Of a DNA stretch of 64,000 nucleotides, positions 35,041-44,237 are shown in pieces. How positions within the stretch are numbered: position 1 is the stretch's first letter; each line of letters starts with the position of its first letter. The stretch covers positions 1,950,501 to 2,014,500 of the forward strand of contig NZ_CP060713.1 of assembly GCF_014395785.1 (NCBI RefSeq), given 5' to 3'. This DNA comes from Nocardioides mesophilus (lineage in GTDB: Bacteria > Actinomycetota > Actinomycetes > Propionibacteriales > Nocardioidaceae). Under the pieces are notes generated by a model. That model made no database searches. It was not told the DNA's origin and worked only from the letters and a program-made list of their open reading frames with translations. A program made the position numbers and the translations under genes.

Positions 35041-35397
35041 TCACTGCGCGGACGGCACGACCCAGTCAGGCGGTGGATCGACCTCGAAACGGACTGCATC
35101 GATCTCGGCCCTGCCGTCCAGCCAAGCGCGGGCGATGCGGTGCCCTCCGTCCATCAGCCGGCCGTCGGAGGCGAAGATGACCGGATAGCCGAGATCGGCG
35201 TCGCGGATCCGCCGGGAGTGCTCGGCCACCTCTCGACACGTGGGGGCCTTGCCCCCGAACCAGCAGTCTTCGTCGAGCTCCACGATGTCGTCGAGTGCCA
35301 CCTGGTGCACCGGGAGACCCTCCGCCGCCGTCCAGAGGTGCTCGGTCCACCAGAATCCGCGGCCACCCGGCACGGGACGTGAATGCTTCTGAGGCAT
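35041..35397 (-). CDS. ParB/sulfiredoxin-fold-like small protein
   Basis: 118-aa soluble protein. The C-terminal part FASDGRLMDGGHRIARAWLDG matches the DGR-MDG-HR pattern found in a family of stand-alone small proteins with ParB/sulfiredoxin-like folds, which often also carry the preceding PVI strand (here LGYPVIFASD). Its biochemical role is unknown. An N-terminal region rich in Trp and His (GFWWTEHLWTAAEGLPVHQV) is also characteristic. It is not ParB itself, as the HTH region is missing. Confidence 0.65.
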   Translation of the reverse strand: MPQKHSRPVPGGRGFWWTEHLWTAAEGLPVHQVALDDIVELDEDCWFGGKAPTCREVAEHSRRIRDADLGYPVIFASDGRLMDGGHRIARAWLDGRAEIDAVRFEVDPPPDWVVPSAQ

Positions 35398-35441
35398 GCC
35401 TCATGGTGGCACGGAGCCCCGGCTCGAGCGTGGCTTCGAGG

Positions 35442-35858
35442 CTAGGCCCACCCGAGCTGCTGCATCGTCGCGCCGTCGTTCCAGATCTTCGTCAGGTGCC
35501 GGACCCTGTCACCGTCGAAGTCGATGTCGTAGACGTAGTCGGCGGCTGCGCTCTTGCCCGTCGGGGGAACCGGACCGCCCTCTCCCGTGTGGGTCCCGTG
35601 GAACACGCCGTAGACCAGCACCTTCTGCCGCGCCTCGTCCACGGCGAAGGTGCGCACCTCGGCGCGGCCGTCGGGCAGCGGCGTGAGAAGGCCCTTCATC
35701 CACTCGGTGTACCCCTCCAGGCTGTCGACGCCCTGCAAGGCGGCAGCCTGCGCCGCGAACGTCGCGCCGGGATGGCAGTACTGCTGGCATTCCGCCCAAC
35801 CCTGACCTGTCTCGCAGGCCTGGAAGAATCGTTCGGCAGTCTCCACGATCGAAGCCAT
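35442..35858 (-). CDS. SnoaL-like/NTF2-fold protein (ester cyclase family)
   Basis: 138-aa single-domain protein. The pattern ETAERFFQACETGQGW, YCHPGATFAAQA, LEGYTEWMKGLLTPLPDG and YVYDIDFDGDRVRHLTKIWND with the C-terminal MQQLGW is that of SnoaL-like polyketide cyclase/NTF2-like proteins, which form dimeric cone-shaped pockets. Enzymatic activity cannot be assumed. AAGGAGTGG precedes the ATG at 35858. Monocistronic. Confidence 0.8.
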   Translation of the reverse strand: MASIVETAERFFQACETGQGWAECQQYCHPGATFAAQAAALQGVDSLEGYTEWMKGLLTPLPDGRAEVRTFAVDEARQKVLVYGVFHGTHTGEGGPVPPTGKSAAADYVYDIDFDGDRVRHLTKIWNDGATMQQLGWA

Positions 35859-36012
35859 GGACCACTCCTTCGCTGGTCTCGTCAGCGACCCCCATCAGCT
35901 CGACGATGCTCGCCGGCCCGGGCACTGTCAAGAGTCAGGAAAGGCCCCGGGGCGGTCGTCAGCGGGTCGCCAGCGGGTCGCCATCTGATCCTCGACGGGT
36001 GTGTAATCGAGG

Positions 36013-36876
36013 ATGGCTCTGCGCATGAAGTGGCACCACGGTCAGGCGGTCCCGCAGCTGGGCTTCGAGCCGGTCCCGATGCGGCTGCGCGCCTTCGTGG
36101 ACGGCGAGCCCGCCCTCGACTCCCAGCACGGAGTACTGGTCTGGGAGCCGCGGCGGATCGTCCCGTCGTACGCCGTGCCGGAGGACGACCTGAGGATGGG
36201 GGTCGAGCCCACCGACCCGCCGCCCGGGCCACCCGACGTCGCCTCGTTGCCGCCGATTCTGGGTCCCGACAGCTTCGAGCCGCACACCACCCCGGGAACA
36301 GTCGTCGACCTCGTCGCCACCAGCCGGCGCGTCGCGCGGGCGGGGTTCCGGCCGGACGATCGCGACCTGACCGGGCTGGTCGTGCTCGACTTCCTCGCCT
36401 TCGACCGCTGGCTGGCGGAGGACGAGGAGCTGGTCGGCCATGCGCACGACCCGTTCAAGCGGATCGACGTGCTCACCTGTCATCGACATGTCGAGGTCCA
36501 CCTCGGCGACACCCTGCTGGCCGCCACCGACAACGCGCAGCTGCTGCTGGAGACCCACCTGCCGGTCCGCTACTACGTCCCTCCCGACGACGTGGAGTCT
36601 TCGTCGCTCGTGGCCAGTGACGCCCGCAGCACCTGCGCCTACAAGGGCCACGCGACGTACTTCTCGACCGCGGACGGCCGGCCCGAGGGCCGCGACATCG
36701 GCTGGACCTACCGGCGCCCGCTCGACGACGCGCTCCGGGTCCGTGACCACCTCGCGTTCTGGAACGAGCGGACCGACATCCGCGTCGACGGCGAGTTGCA
36801 GCCCCGGCCGGTGACGCCGTGGTCGACGCGTGCCGAGCAGGCGTCGGCGGCAGCCGAGCGGCTGGAGTTCGGCTGA
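36013..36876 (+). CDS. DUF427 domain protein (tandem)
   Basis: 287-aa soluble protein. Two DUF427-type segments are visible: a diverged N-terminal one containing FVDGEPALDSQHGVLVWEPRRIVPSYAVP, and a canonical C-terminal one (VEVHLGDTLLAATDNAQLLLETHLPVRYYVP ... TCAYKGHATYFST ... IGWTYRRPLDDALRVRDHLAFWNE). The C-terminal copy keeps the conserved CAYKGxA and FWNE residues. DUF427 proteins form beta barrels of unknown biochemical function. It is convergent with the alpha-glucosidase gene and monocistronic. Confidence 0.88.
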   Translation: MALRMKWHHGQAVPQLGFEPVPMRLRAFVDGEPALDSQHGVLVWEPRRIVPSYAVPEDDLRMGVEPTDPPPGPPDVASLPPILGPDSFEPHTTPGTVVDLVATSRRVARAGFRPDDRDLTGLVVLDFLAFDRWLAEDEELVGHAHDPFKRIDVLTCHRHVEVHLGDTLLAATDNAQLLLETHLPVRYYVPPDDVESSSLVASDARSTCAYKGHATYFSTADGRPEGRDIGWTYRRPLDDALRVRDHLAFWNERTDIRVDGELQPRPVTPWSTRAEQASAAAERLEFG

Positions 36877-36919
36877 GCCCGACGACCGCACGCGCCGGTC
36901 CCGCTGATGCGCCGCCGGG

Positions 36920-38674
36920 TCAGCCCGGCAGGCCGCCCAGTCGAAGCACCCGCGCCTCCCAGGGCCGCAGCGTCGCGACCTCACCGGCGCCGGCGTAGTT
37001 GCCGAGCACGAGCGTCGCCTCCTCCCAGCCCTTGACCTTCTCGAGGTCGGGGTGCTCGAGCGGCAGGTCCTGGCCGGAGAAGTTCGCCACCACCAGCAGC
37101 ACGACGTCCTCGAGCGAGCGGGTGAAGGCGTAGAGGGACGGGTCCTGCGGGGCGAGCATCGCGAACTCGCCGTGCACGACGGTCGGCTCCTCGTGCCGCA
37201 GCCGGATCAGCTTCCGGTAGTGGCTGAACACCGACGCCGGGTCGTCCACCTGGGCGGCGGCGTTGACCTCGGTGAAGTCGGGGTTGGCCTCGATCCACGG
37301 CGTGCCGCGGGTGAAGCCGGCGTGCGGGGAGTCGTCCCACTGCATCGGGGTCCGGGCGTTGTCGCGGCCCATCTCCCGGATGCCGGCGAGGACCACCTCC
37401 GGGTCGGCGCCGTCGGCGACGGCGTGGGAGAAGAAGTTCAGCGACTCCACGTCGCGCAGCTGCGCGGTCGAGGTGAAGCCGACGTTGGCCATCCCGAGCT
37501 CCTCGCCCTGGTAGACGTAGGGCGTGCCGTGGTGCAGGTGCAGCACCGTCCCGAGCAGCTTGGCCGACTCGACCCGGAACTCCCCGTCGTCGCCGTAGCG
37601 CGAGACCGCCCGCGGCTGGTCGTGGTTGTTCCAGTACAGGCTGTTCCAGCCGCGCTCGGCCAGCGCCTCCTGCCACCGGCCCAGGGTCTCCTTGAGCGCG
37701 ACGAGGTCCAGCGGCTGCACGTCGAACTTGTGCACCCCGTGGTCGAGGTTCACGTGCTCGAACTGGAACACCATGTCCACCTCGCCGCGCTCCGGGTCGG
37801 TGTAGAGCAGCGCGTGCTCGGTGGTCACGCCGGGGGTCTCCGCGACCCGGAGGTACGTCGACCCGCGCGGTGCGAAGACCTCCTCGTGCATCTCGTGCAG
37901 GAACTCGTGCACCCGCGGCCCGTCGGTGTAGAACGGCGCGCCGTCGCCGTAGCGGTGGCCGGGTCGGACCTCGCCGTCCGGCAGCGTCCCGGAGGTGAGG
38001 TCCTTGGAGATCAGGTTGATCACGTCCATGCGGAAGCCGTCGACGCCGCGGTCCAGCCACCAGGACATCAGGTCGTAGACGGCCCGGCGTACCTCCGGGT
38101 TCTCCCAGTTCAGGTCCGGCTGCTTGCGGGTGAACAGGTGCAGGTAGTACTCACCGGTGGCCTCGTCGAGCTCCCAGGCCGGTCCGGAGAAGAACGACTC
38201 CCAGTTGGTCGGCTCGGCGCCGGGGGTGCCCGCGTCGTGGCCCTCGCGCGCCGGGCGCCACCAGTACCAGTCGCGCTTCGGGTTGTCCCGGGAGGAGCGG
38301 GACTCGGCGAACCACGCGTGCTCGTCGGAGGTGTGGTTGACGACCAGGTCCATCACCAGCCGCATCCCGCGCTCGTGCGCCCCGGCGAGCAGCCGGTCGA
38401 AGTCGTCGAGGCTGCCGAAGGTCGGGTCGATCCCGCGGTAGTCGCTGATGTCGTAGCCGTTGTCGTCCTGCGGGGACGGGTAGACCGGCGACAGCCAGAT
38501 CACGTCGACGCCCAGCGCCGCCAGGTGGTCGAGCCGCTCGGTGATCCCGTTGAGGTCGCCGATGCCGTCCCCGTCGGAGTCGGCGAAGCTGCGGGGGTAG
38601 ATCTGGTAGACCACCGCGCTGCGCCACCACTCCGACCCGGTGCCGTCGCCGGGGTGGCCGCTCCGGGCGCTCAT
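36920..38674 (-). CDS. GH13 alpha-glucosidase / oligo-1,6-glucosidase
   Basis: 584-aa cytosolic glycoside hydrolase. The (beta/alpha)8 barrel carries region I VMDLVVNHTSDEH, region II GFRMDVIN with the nucleophile Asp (about residue 215), the acid/base Glu in YLRVAETPGV and region IV YWNNHDQPR. The long insert and ARTPMQWDDSPHAGFT segment assign it to the alpha-glucosidase/oligo-1,6-glucosidase group (AglA/MalL). It probably hydrolyses maltose, isomaltose or trehalose-type oligosaccharides. Its start overlaps the small acetyltransferase gene's stop (ATGA). Confidence 0.94.
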   Translation of the reverse strand: MSARSGHPGDGTGSEWWRSAVVYQIYPRSFADSDGDGIGDLNGITERLDHLAALGVDVIWLSPVYPSPQDDNGYDISDYRGIDPTFGSLDDFDRLLAGAHERGMRLVMDLVVNHTSDEHAWFAESRSSRDNPKRDWYWWRPAREGHDAGTPGAEPTNWESFFSGPAWELDEATGEYYLHLFTRKQPDLNWENPEVRRAVYDLMSWWLDRGVDGFRMDVINLISKDLTSGTLPDGEVRPGHRYGDGAPFYTDGPRVHEFLHEMHEEVFAPRGSTYLRVAETPGVTTEHALLYTDPERGEVDMVFQFEHVNLDHGVHKFDVQPLDLVALKETLGRWQEALAERGWNSLYWNNHDQPRAVSRYGDDGEFRVESAKLLGTVLHLHHGTPYVYQGEELGMANVGFTSTAQLRDVESLNFFSHAVADGADPEVVLAGIREMGRDNARTPMQWDDSPHAGFTRGTPWIEANPDFTEVNAAAQVDDPASVFSHYRKLIRLRHEEPTVVHGEFAMLAPQDPSLYAFTRSLEDVVLLVVANFSGQDLPLEHPDLEKVKGWEEATLVLGNYAGAGEVATLRPWEARVLRLGGLPG

Positions 38675-38955
38675 CCGAGCTCCACCTTGTCGGCGTACTC
38701 AGGGTGCTTCTCGACGTAGGAGACCAGGAACGGGCAGGTCACCCGGGTCGGCAGGCCGGCGCCGGTCACGGAGTCGAGCACCGAGCGGGCCAGCAGGCTG
38801 CCGATCCCCTGGCCCTCGACGGCGTCGTCGACCTCGGTGTGGAACAGCACCCGGGTGCCGCGGTGGTCGACGTACTCCACGTAGCCGGCCACGGTGTCGC
38901 CGTCCACCGCCTCGTAGCGGTGCTGGTCAGGGTTCTCTCGCACGGAGAAGCTCAT
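38671..38955 (-). CDS. Small GNAT-like N-acetyltransferase (YjdJ type)
   Basis: 94-aa protein matching the minimal GNAT group: VAGYVEYVDHRGTRVLFHTEVDDAVEGQGIGSLLARSVLDSV contains the acetyl-CoA pyrophosphate loop (EGQGIGS), and the end CPFLVSYVEKHPEY is characteristic. The acceptor is unknown. It is coupled to the alpha-glucosidase gene by a 4-bp overlap, although a functional link is not obvious. It diverges from the M13 peptidase gene. Confidence 0.88.
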   Translation of the reverse strand: MSFSVRENPDQHRYEAVDGDTVAGYVEYVDHRGTRVLFHTEVDDAVEGQGIGSLLARSVLDSVTGAGLPTRVTCPFLVSYVEKHPEYADKVELG

Positions 38956-39005
38956 GGCCCGATGATGTCAGGTGCCTGTGACCTTGCCCGGGGGGTGCAC
39001 GGGGT

Positions 39006-39011
39006 TAGGGT
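39006..39011 (+). promoter_or_regulatory. -10 box, leaderless promoter of M13 peptidase gene
   Basis: TAGGGT ends 7 nt before the GTG at 39019. No Shine-Dalgarno is seen before that GTG. Confidence 0.5.
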
Positions 39012-39018
39012 GGCGGGC

Positions 39019-40977
39019 GTGACGATGCTTGACGATGCCCGCGCCGGCATGGACCCCGACATCCGCCCCCAGGACGACCTCTTCGGCCACGTGAACGGCC
39101 GGTGGCTGGCCACCACCGAGATCCCCTCGGACCGCTCCGCCTGGGGCTCCTTCGTGGTGCTCGCCGACGAGGCGGAGTCCCGGGTCAAGGCGATCATCGA
39201 GGACCTCGCCGAGAGCAGCCCGCACGAGCCCGGCTCCAACGCCCAGAAGATCGGCGACCTCTACGCCAGCTTCATGGACGAGGACCGTGTCGAGGCCCTC
39301 GGCGTGGAGCCGATCCGCGGCGACCTCGACGAGCTCGCGGGCCTCACCACCCACGAGCAGCTCGCCGGCTTCGTCGGCCGGCTCGAGCGGCAGGGCGGTG
39401 GCGGCTTCTTCGGCGCCTACGTGGACACCGACGACCGCAACTCCGACCGCTACCTCGTCAACGTGCTGCAGGGCGGCCTCGGGCTGCCCGACGAGTCCTA
39501 CTACCGCGAGGACAAGTTCGCCGAGATCCGCGCGGCCTACCTCGCCCACCTCGAGCGGATGTTCGGCCTCGCCGACGTCCCCGAGGCGGCCGCCGCCGCG
39601 CAGCGGGTGCTCGACCTCGAGACCCGGCTGGCCCAGGGGCACTGGGAGCGTGCCGCCACTCGCGACGTGCTCAAGACCTACAACCTGCGGACGTTCGCGG
39701 AGCTCAAGGCAGCCTCGCCGGCGTTCGCCTGGGACGCCTGGGCGACCGGTCTCGGCGCCGACGACCGGACCCTGGCCGAGGTGGTCGTCCGGGAGCCGAG
39801 CTACCTCGAGCACCTCTCCGGGGTGATCGAGCAGTCCGACCTCGAGGACTGGAAGGCCTGGACGGCGATCCGGGTCATCCGCGCCGCCTCGGCGTACCTC
39901 TCCTCCGCGTTCGTCGAGGAGACCTTCGACTTCTACGGCAAGACCCTCAACGGCACCCCCGAGCTGCGGGTCCGGTGGAAGCGCGGCGTCGCGTTCGTCG
40001 AGGGCGCGGTCGGCGAGGCCGTGGGCGAGGAGTACGTCGCCCGGCACTTCCCGCCGCGCGCCAAGGAGATGATGGACGACCTGGTCGCGAACCTGATCGA
40101 GGCCTACCGCCGCAACATCGCCGCGCTCGACTGGATGGGCGAGGAGACCAAGCAGCGGGCCTACCGCAAGCTCGAGACCTTCCGCCCCAAGATCGGCTAC
40201 CCGGAGAAGTTCCGCGACTACTCCGCCCTCGAGGTCCGCCACGACGACCTGATCGGCAACGCCCGACGGGCCGCTGCGTTCGAGTCCGACCGCCAGCTGC
40301 GCAAGATCGGCTCGCCGGTCGACCGCGACGAGTGGTTCATGCTGCCGCAGACCGTCAACGCCTACTACAACCCCGGCACCAACGAGATCTGCTTCCCCGC
40401 GGGCATCCTGCAGAAGCCGTTCTTCGACGTCGACGCCGAGCCGGCCGAGAACTACGGCGGCATCGGCGCCGTGATCGGGCACGAGGTCGGCCACGGCTTC
40501 GACGACCAGGGCTCGCAGTACGACGAGCTCGGCAACCTCAACGAGTGGTGGACCGCCGAGGACCGCGAGGCGTTCGCCGCCCGCAGCCAGAAGCTGATCG
40601 AGCAGTACGACGGCTACGAGCCGCGCGAGCTGCCCGGTGAGAAGGTCAACGGCTCCCTCACCGTCGGCGAGAACATCGGCGACCTGGGCGGCATCACGAT
40701 CGCGCTCAAGGCCTACGAGATCAGCCTCGACGGCCAGGAGTCGCCGGTCGTGGAGGGACTCACCGGCGCCCAGCGGGTGCTGATGAGCTTCGCGCACGTG
40801 TGGCGCACCAAGCGTCGCAAGGAGCAGATGCTCCAGCTGATCACCACCGACCCGCACTCGCCGGCGGAGTTCCGCGCGAACATCGTGCGCAACCTCGACG
40901 AGTTCCACGAGGCGTTCGGCACCGGCCCGGGCGACGGGCTGTGGCTCGACCCGGAGGACCGCGTCCGGATCTGGTAG
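39019..40977 (+). CDS. pepO: M13-family zinc metallopeptidase (PepO/neprilysin-like)
   Basis: 652-aa endopeptidase without a signal peptide or transmembrane helix, so probably cytosolic. The zinc site VIGHEVGHGFDDQG places HEVGH at residues 488-492, with the third ligand Glu in TVGENIGDLGG. The substrate-anchoring NAYYNPGTNEICFPAGILQ and the C-terminal FGTGPGDGLWLDPEDRVRIW (with the usual W end) are typical. It degrades oligopeptides. GTG 39019 is preferred for the -10 spacing; an ATG lies two codons later. Confidence 0.95.
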   Translation: MTMLDDARAGMDPDIRPQDDLFGHVNGRWLATTEIPSDRSAWGSFVVLADEAESRVKAIIEDLAESSPHEPGSNAQKIGDLYASFMDEDRVEALGVEPIRGDLDELAGLTTHEQLAGFVGRLERQGGGGFFGAYVDTDDRNSDRYLVNVLQGGLGLPDESYYREDKFAEIRAAYLAHLERMFGLADVPEAAAAAQRVLDLETRLAQGHWERAATRDVLKTYNLRTFAELKAASPAFAWDAWATGLGADDRTLAEVVVREPSYLEHLSGVIEQSDLEDWKAWTAIRVIRAASAYLSSAFVEETFDFYGKTLNGTPELRVRWKRGVAFVEGAVGEAVGEEYVARHFPPRAKEMMDDLVANLIEAYRRNIAALDWMGEETKQRAYRKLETFRPKIGYPEKFRDYSALEVRHDDLIGNARRAAAFESDRQLRKIGSPVDRDEWFMLPQTVNAYYNPGTNEICFPAGILQKPFFDVDAEPAENYGGIGAVIGHEVGHGFDDQGSQYDELGNLNEWWTAEDREAFAARSQKLIEQYDGYEPRELPGEKVNGSLTVGENIGDLGGITIALKAYEISLDGQESPVVEGLTGAQRVLMSFAHVWRTKRRKEQMLQLITTDPHSPAEFRANIVRNLDEFHEAFGTGPGDGLWLDPEDRVRIW

Positions 40978-40978
40978 G

Positions 40979-41377
40979 TCAGACGAGGACGGCGAGCAGA
41001 GCGAGCGCGTAGGCGCACTCTGCGTCGCCGGCCACGTGCCGCGACACCAGGCCGTGCGGCTCCCGGACCTCCACGGCGTAGCCGGCCTCGGTCGAGGTCA
41101 GCGTGCGGAAGGCGGGGCCGAGCAGCGCCCGGAGCTGGGACTCGTGCGGCAACCACACCACCTCGGAGAGCTCGATGCTGTCGAGGGCCCACTCGGTGGT
41201 GCCGTTGAAGCGGACGATGTCGCTGCCGTTGATCTGCACCGCGTCGATGGTCATGTGGCTGACCACGAACACCTCGCCGTCGAGGTCGCGCTCCGGGATC
41301 GCGAACCGGTCACCTGGCTCGGGGAGCCAGGTGAGGCCGGTGTCGCGCAGCCGTTGCGCGAGCTCGACGGTGATCAC
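40979..41377 (-). CDS. Conserved hypothetical protein
   Basis: 132-aa soluble protein (start GTG 41377: MITVELAQRLRDTGLTWLPEPGDRFAIP). Visible patterns are FVVSHMTIDAVQ, FNGTTEWALDSIELSEVVWLPHESQLRALLG and a small hydrophobic end. I recall similar actinobacterial proteins only as hypotheticals, without a known role. It is convergent with the M13 gene (1 bp apart) and lies 7 bp after glutathione peroxidase on the same strand, so it is likely its operon partner. Confidence 0.7.
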   Translation of the reverse strand: MITVELAQRLRDTGLTWLPEPGDRFAIPERDLDGEVFVVSHMTIDAVQINGSDIVRFNGTTEWALDSIELSEVVWLPHESQLRALLGPAFRTLTSTEAGYAVEVREPHGLVSRHVAGDAECAYALALLAVLV

Positions 41378-41384
41378 GCGAGGC

Positions 41385-41873
41385 TCAGGCGGTCGCCGCG
41401 CGCACCGCTTCGACGATGCGGGGGTCGTCCGGGACGACGCCGGGGGAGAACCGGGCGAGGACGTTGCCGTCCCCGTCGACGAGGAACTTCTCGAAGTTCC
41501 ACTGGACGTCGCCGGTGCGGCCCTCCTCGTCGGGGGCGGTGGTCAGCACGTCGTACAACGGGTGCCGGGCGTCGCCGTTCACCTCGACCTTCTCGGTGAG
41601 CGGGAAGGTGACGCCGTAGGTCGCGGAGCAGAACTCCGCGATCTCCTCGGCGCTGCCCGGCTCCTGGCCGCGGAACTGGTTGCAGGGGAGCCCGACGACG
41701 GTGAAGCCGCTGCCGGCGTACTCCTCGTGCAGCGTCTCGAGGGCGGCGTACTGCGGGGTCAGTCCGCACTTGGAGGCGACGTTGACGAGCAGTGCCGGCG
41801 TGCCGCCGGTGATCTCGCCGAGGGTGGAGGGGCTGCCGTCGAGGCGCGCGATCGGGGTGCTGAGCAGGTCCAT
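41385..41873 (-). CDS. Glutathione peroxidase-family thiol peroxidase
   Basis: 162-aa peroxidase. The catalytic tetrad is recognisable: C36 in NVASKCGLTPQY, Q66 in GLPCNQFRGQ and W125 in WNFEKF, with Asn in the same motif. A Cys replaces selenocysteine, and C82 in EFCSATYGV is a candidate resolving cysteine, suggesting a thioredoxin or mycothiol-linked enzyme rather than one using glutathione, which actinobacteria lack. ATG 41873 is chosen from the family N-terminus (LLSTPIARLDGS). It diverges from the haloalkane dehalogenase gene. Confidence 0.93.
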   Translation of the reverse strand: MDLLSTPIARLDGSPSTLGEITGGTPALLVNVASKCGLTPQYAALETLHEEYAGSGFTVVGLPCNQFRGQEPGSAEEIAEFCSATYGVTFPLTEKVEVNGDARHPLYDVLTTAPDEEGRTGDVQWNFEKFLVDGDGNVLARFSPGVVPDDPRIVEAVRAATA

Positions 41874-41916
41874 GTGCTCGAGCCTACCCAGGCACCGGGT
41901 GGCAGACTCCGCAGGC

Positions 41917-42912
41917 ATGGACGCCTTGCGCACCCCTGACGACCGGTTCGCCGACCTCCCCGGCTTCGCCCACGAGCCCCGCTACGCCGAGGTCCCGGAC
42001 GGCGACGGTGGGCAGCTGCGGATGGCGTACGTCGACGCCGCTCCCGCGGGCGGGGCGACGGATGCGCCGGTGGCGCTGCTGCTGCACGGCGAGCCGAGCT
42101 GGTCGTTCCTCTACCGCGACGTGATCGACGTGCTGGTCGCGGCCGGGATCCGCTGCGTGGCCCCCGACCTGGTCGGCTTCGGCCGCTCCGACAAGCCGAC
42201 GCGTCCCGAGGACCACAGCTACGCCCGGCACGTCGAGTGGGTGCGTGCGCTGGCCTTCGACGTGCTCGACCTGCGCGAGGTGACGCTCGTCGGGCAGGAC
42301 TGGGGCGGTCTGGTCGGGCTCCGGCTGGTGGCCGAGCACCCGGACCGGTTCGCGCGCGTGGTCGCCGCCAACACCGGGCTGCCCACCGGCGACCACGGGA
42401 TGCCCGAGGTGTGGTGGCGGTTCCGCCACGCGGTCGAGCGGGCCGAGCACCTCGACGTCAGCCGGCTGGTCGCCTCGGGCTGCGTCACCCCGCTCGCGCC
42501 GGAGGTGCTGGCGGCGTACGACGCGCCGTTCCCCGACGAGTCGTTCAAGGCGGGGCCGCGGGCGATGCCGGGGCTGGTGCCGACCGCCCCCGACGACCCG
42601 GCGACGGAGGCCAACCGGGCCGCCTGGGAGCAGCTCTCCGGGTGGGAGAAGCCGTTCCTGTGCGCGTTCAGCGACAGCGACCCGATCACCGCCGCGATGG
42701 CGCCGATCCTGCGCACAGTGGTGCCGGGGGCGGCCGGGCTCGAGCACCCGGTCATCGAGGGCGCCGGCCACTTCCTGCAGGAGGACGCCGGCCGGCGTCT
42801 CGGCGAGGTGGTCGCCGGGTTCATGACCGGGTCCGACACCGGGTCGGCGACCGGGCCCGACATGGGACGGGGGACCGGGCCCACCGCCACGACCGCGGCC
42901 GAGGAGGGCTGA
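41917..42912 (+). CDS. dhmA: Haloalkane dehalogenase (HLD-I type alpha/beta hydrolase)
   Basis: 331-aa alpha/beta hydrolase. HGEPSWSFLYR (57-67) supplies the oxyanion hole and a halide-contact Trp; the nucleophile is D128 with the second halide-contact W129 in GQDWGG, where a Ser would mark an esterase; acidic residues in FSDSDP and H285 in GAGHFLQED complete the triad. This fits haloalkane dehalogenases such as DhmA/DhlA. The last 25 residues are a Thr/Gly repeat tail (TGSDTGSATGP). CAGACT 8 nt before the ATG is compatible with leaderless start. 1 bp separates it from the next gene. Confidence 0.9.
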   Translation: MDALRTPDDRFADLPGFAHEPRYAEVPDGDGGQLRMAYVDAAPAGGATDAPVALLLHGEPSWSFLYRDVIDVLVAAGIRCVAPDLVGFGRSDKPTRPEDHSYARHVEWVRALAFDVLDLREVTLVGQDWGGLVGLRLVAEHPDRFARVVAANTGLPTGDHGMPEVWWRFRHAVERAEHLDVSRLVASGCVTPLAPEVLAAYDAPFPDESFKAGPRAMPGLVPTAPDDPATEANRAAWEQLSGWEKPFLCAFSDSDPITAAMAPILRTVVPGAAGLEHPVIEGAGHFLQEDAGRRLGEVVAGFMTGSDTGSATGPDMGRGTGPTATTAAEEG

Positions 42913-42913
42913 C

Positions 42914-44158
42914 ATGGAGTCCACGACGTTGCAGGTCCCCGGGCTGGTCCTGGTCGAGCACGAGCTCTCGGTGCCGCTGGACCACTCCCGCCCCGACGGC
43001 GAGCAGATCACCCTGTTCGCCCGCGAGGTCGCCGACCCCGAGGGTCGGGACCGGCCGTTCCTGGTGTTCCTGCAGGGCGGCCCCGGCAGCGAGGCGCCGC
43101 GGCCGACCCGGCTGCCGAGCAGCCCGGCGTGGCTGGACCGGGCGCTCGCGGACTACCGGGTGCTGATGGTCGACCAGCGGGGCACCGGACGCTCCACGCC
43201 GGTCGGCACGCTGCCGGGGCTGACCCCGCAGCAGCAGGCCGACCGGCTGGTGCACTTCCGCGCCGACGCGATCGTGGCCGACTGCGAGCTGCTGCGCGAG
43301 GCGCTCGGGGTGGACCGGTGGAGCGTGCTCGGCCAGTCCTTCGGCGGCTTCTGCACGCTGCGCTACCTCTCGGCCGCTCCCGGCGCGCTGCGCGAGGCCT
43401 TCTTCACCGGCGGGGTCCCGCCGGTCGGGCGGCCGGTCGACGAGGTGTACGCCGCGACGTACTCCACGATGCGGGAGCGCAACCGCCGCTACCACCGGAC
43501 CTACCCGGGCGACCGGGCCCGGCTGCAGACCGTCCTGGACGCCTGCGAGGCCGGCGACGTCGTGCTGCCCGGGGGCGACCGGGTCACCGCGCGCCGGTTC
43601 CGCGGGGTCGGCAACGTGCTCGGGATGAGCGACGGCGCCGCCCGGCTGCACTACCTGCTCGAGCTGGACCCCGCGGCGCCCGGCTTCGGGCACGACCTCG
43701 CCGCGCTGCTGCCCTTCACCGACCGGAACCCGCTCTACGTCGTGGTACACGAGGCCTGCTACGCCGACGGCGGGGTGACCGGCTGGTCGGCGCAGCGGAC
43801 GATGCCCGAGGACTTCCGCGCGGACCCGACCCTGCTGACCGGCGAGCACGTCTTCCCCTGGGTCCTGGAGGACGACAGCCGGCTGGCCCCGCTGGCGGAG
43901 GCGGCCGGGATCCTCGCCGAGCACGAGTGGCCGCGGCTGTACGACGCGGAGGTGCTCGCCGCGGTCGACGTCCCCTGCGCGGCGGCGATCTACGCCGAGG
44001 ACGCCTACGTGGACCGGGTCTTCTCCGAGGAGACCGCCCGGCTGGTGCCGACGATGCGCACCTGGGTCACCAACGAGCTCGAGCACAACGGACTGCGCGC
44101 GGACGGTGAGCGGGTCCTGGACCGGCTGATCGGGATGGCCCGGGGTCGGCTGGCCTGA
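42914..44158 (+). CDS. S33-family alpha/beta hydrolase (proline iminopeptidase-like)
   Basis: 414-aa peptidase. HGGPG-type oxyanion motif is QGGPGSE (54-60), followed by DQRGTGRS (87-94) and the nucleophile S142 in GQSFGGFC. The His is in ELEHNGLRADG near the C-terminus. These are hallmarks of prolyl aminopeptidases of the S33 family. It probably cleaves N-terminal Pro or related residues from short peptides. Start 1 bp after the dehalogenase stop indicates one operon, although roles appear unrelated. Confidence 0.92.
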   Translation: MESTTLQVPGLVLVEHELSVPLDHSRPDGEQITLFAREVADPEGRDRPFLVFLQGGPGSEAPRPTRLPSSPAWLDRALADYRVLMVDQRGTGRSTPVGTLPGLTPQQQADRLVHFRADAIVADCELLREALGVDRWSVLGQSFGGFCTLRYLSAAPGALREAFFTGGVPPVGRPVDEVYAATYSTMRERNRRYHRTYPGDRARLQTVLDACEAGDVVLPGGDRVTARRFRGVGNVLGMSDGAARLHYLLELDPAAPGFGHDLAALLPFTDRNPLYVVVHEACYADGGVTGWSAQRTMPEDFRADPTLLTGEHVFPWVLEDDSRLAPLAEAAGILAEHEWPRLYDAEVLAAVDVPCAAAIYAEDAYVDRVFSEETARLVPTMRTWVTNELEHNGLRADGERVLDRLIGMARGRLA

Positions 44159-44237
44159 GCCCGCTGCCGGAACTTCTCACCGGGTTCTCAGGCGGCCGGC
44201 CGTGTGGAGGTAGTTGCGATCGGGCACACATCCGGTC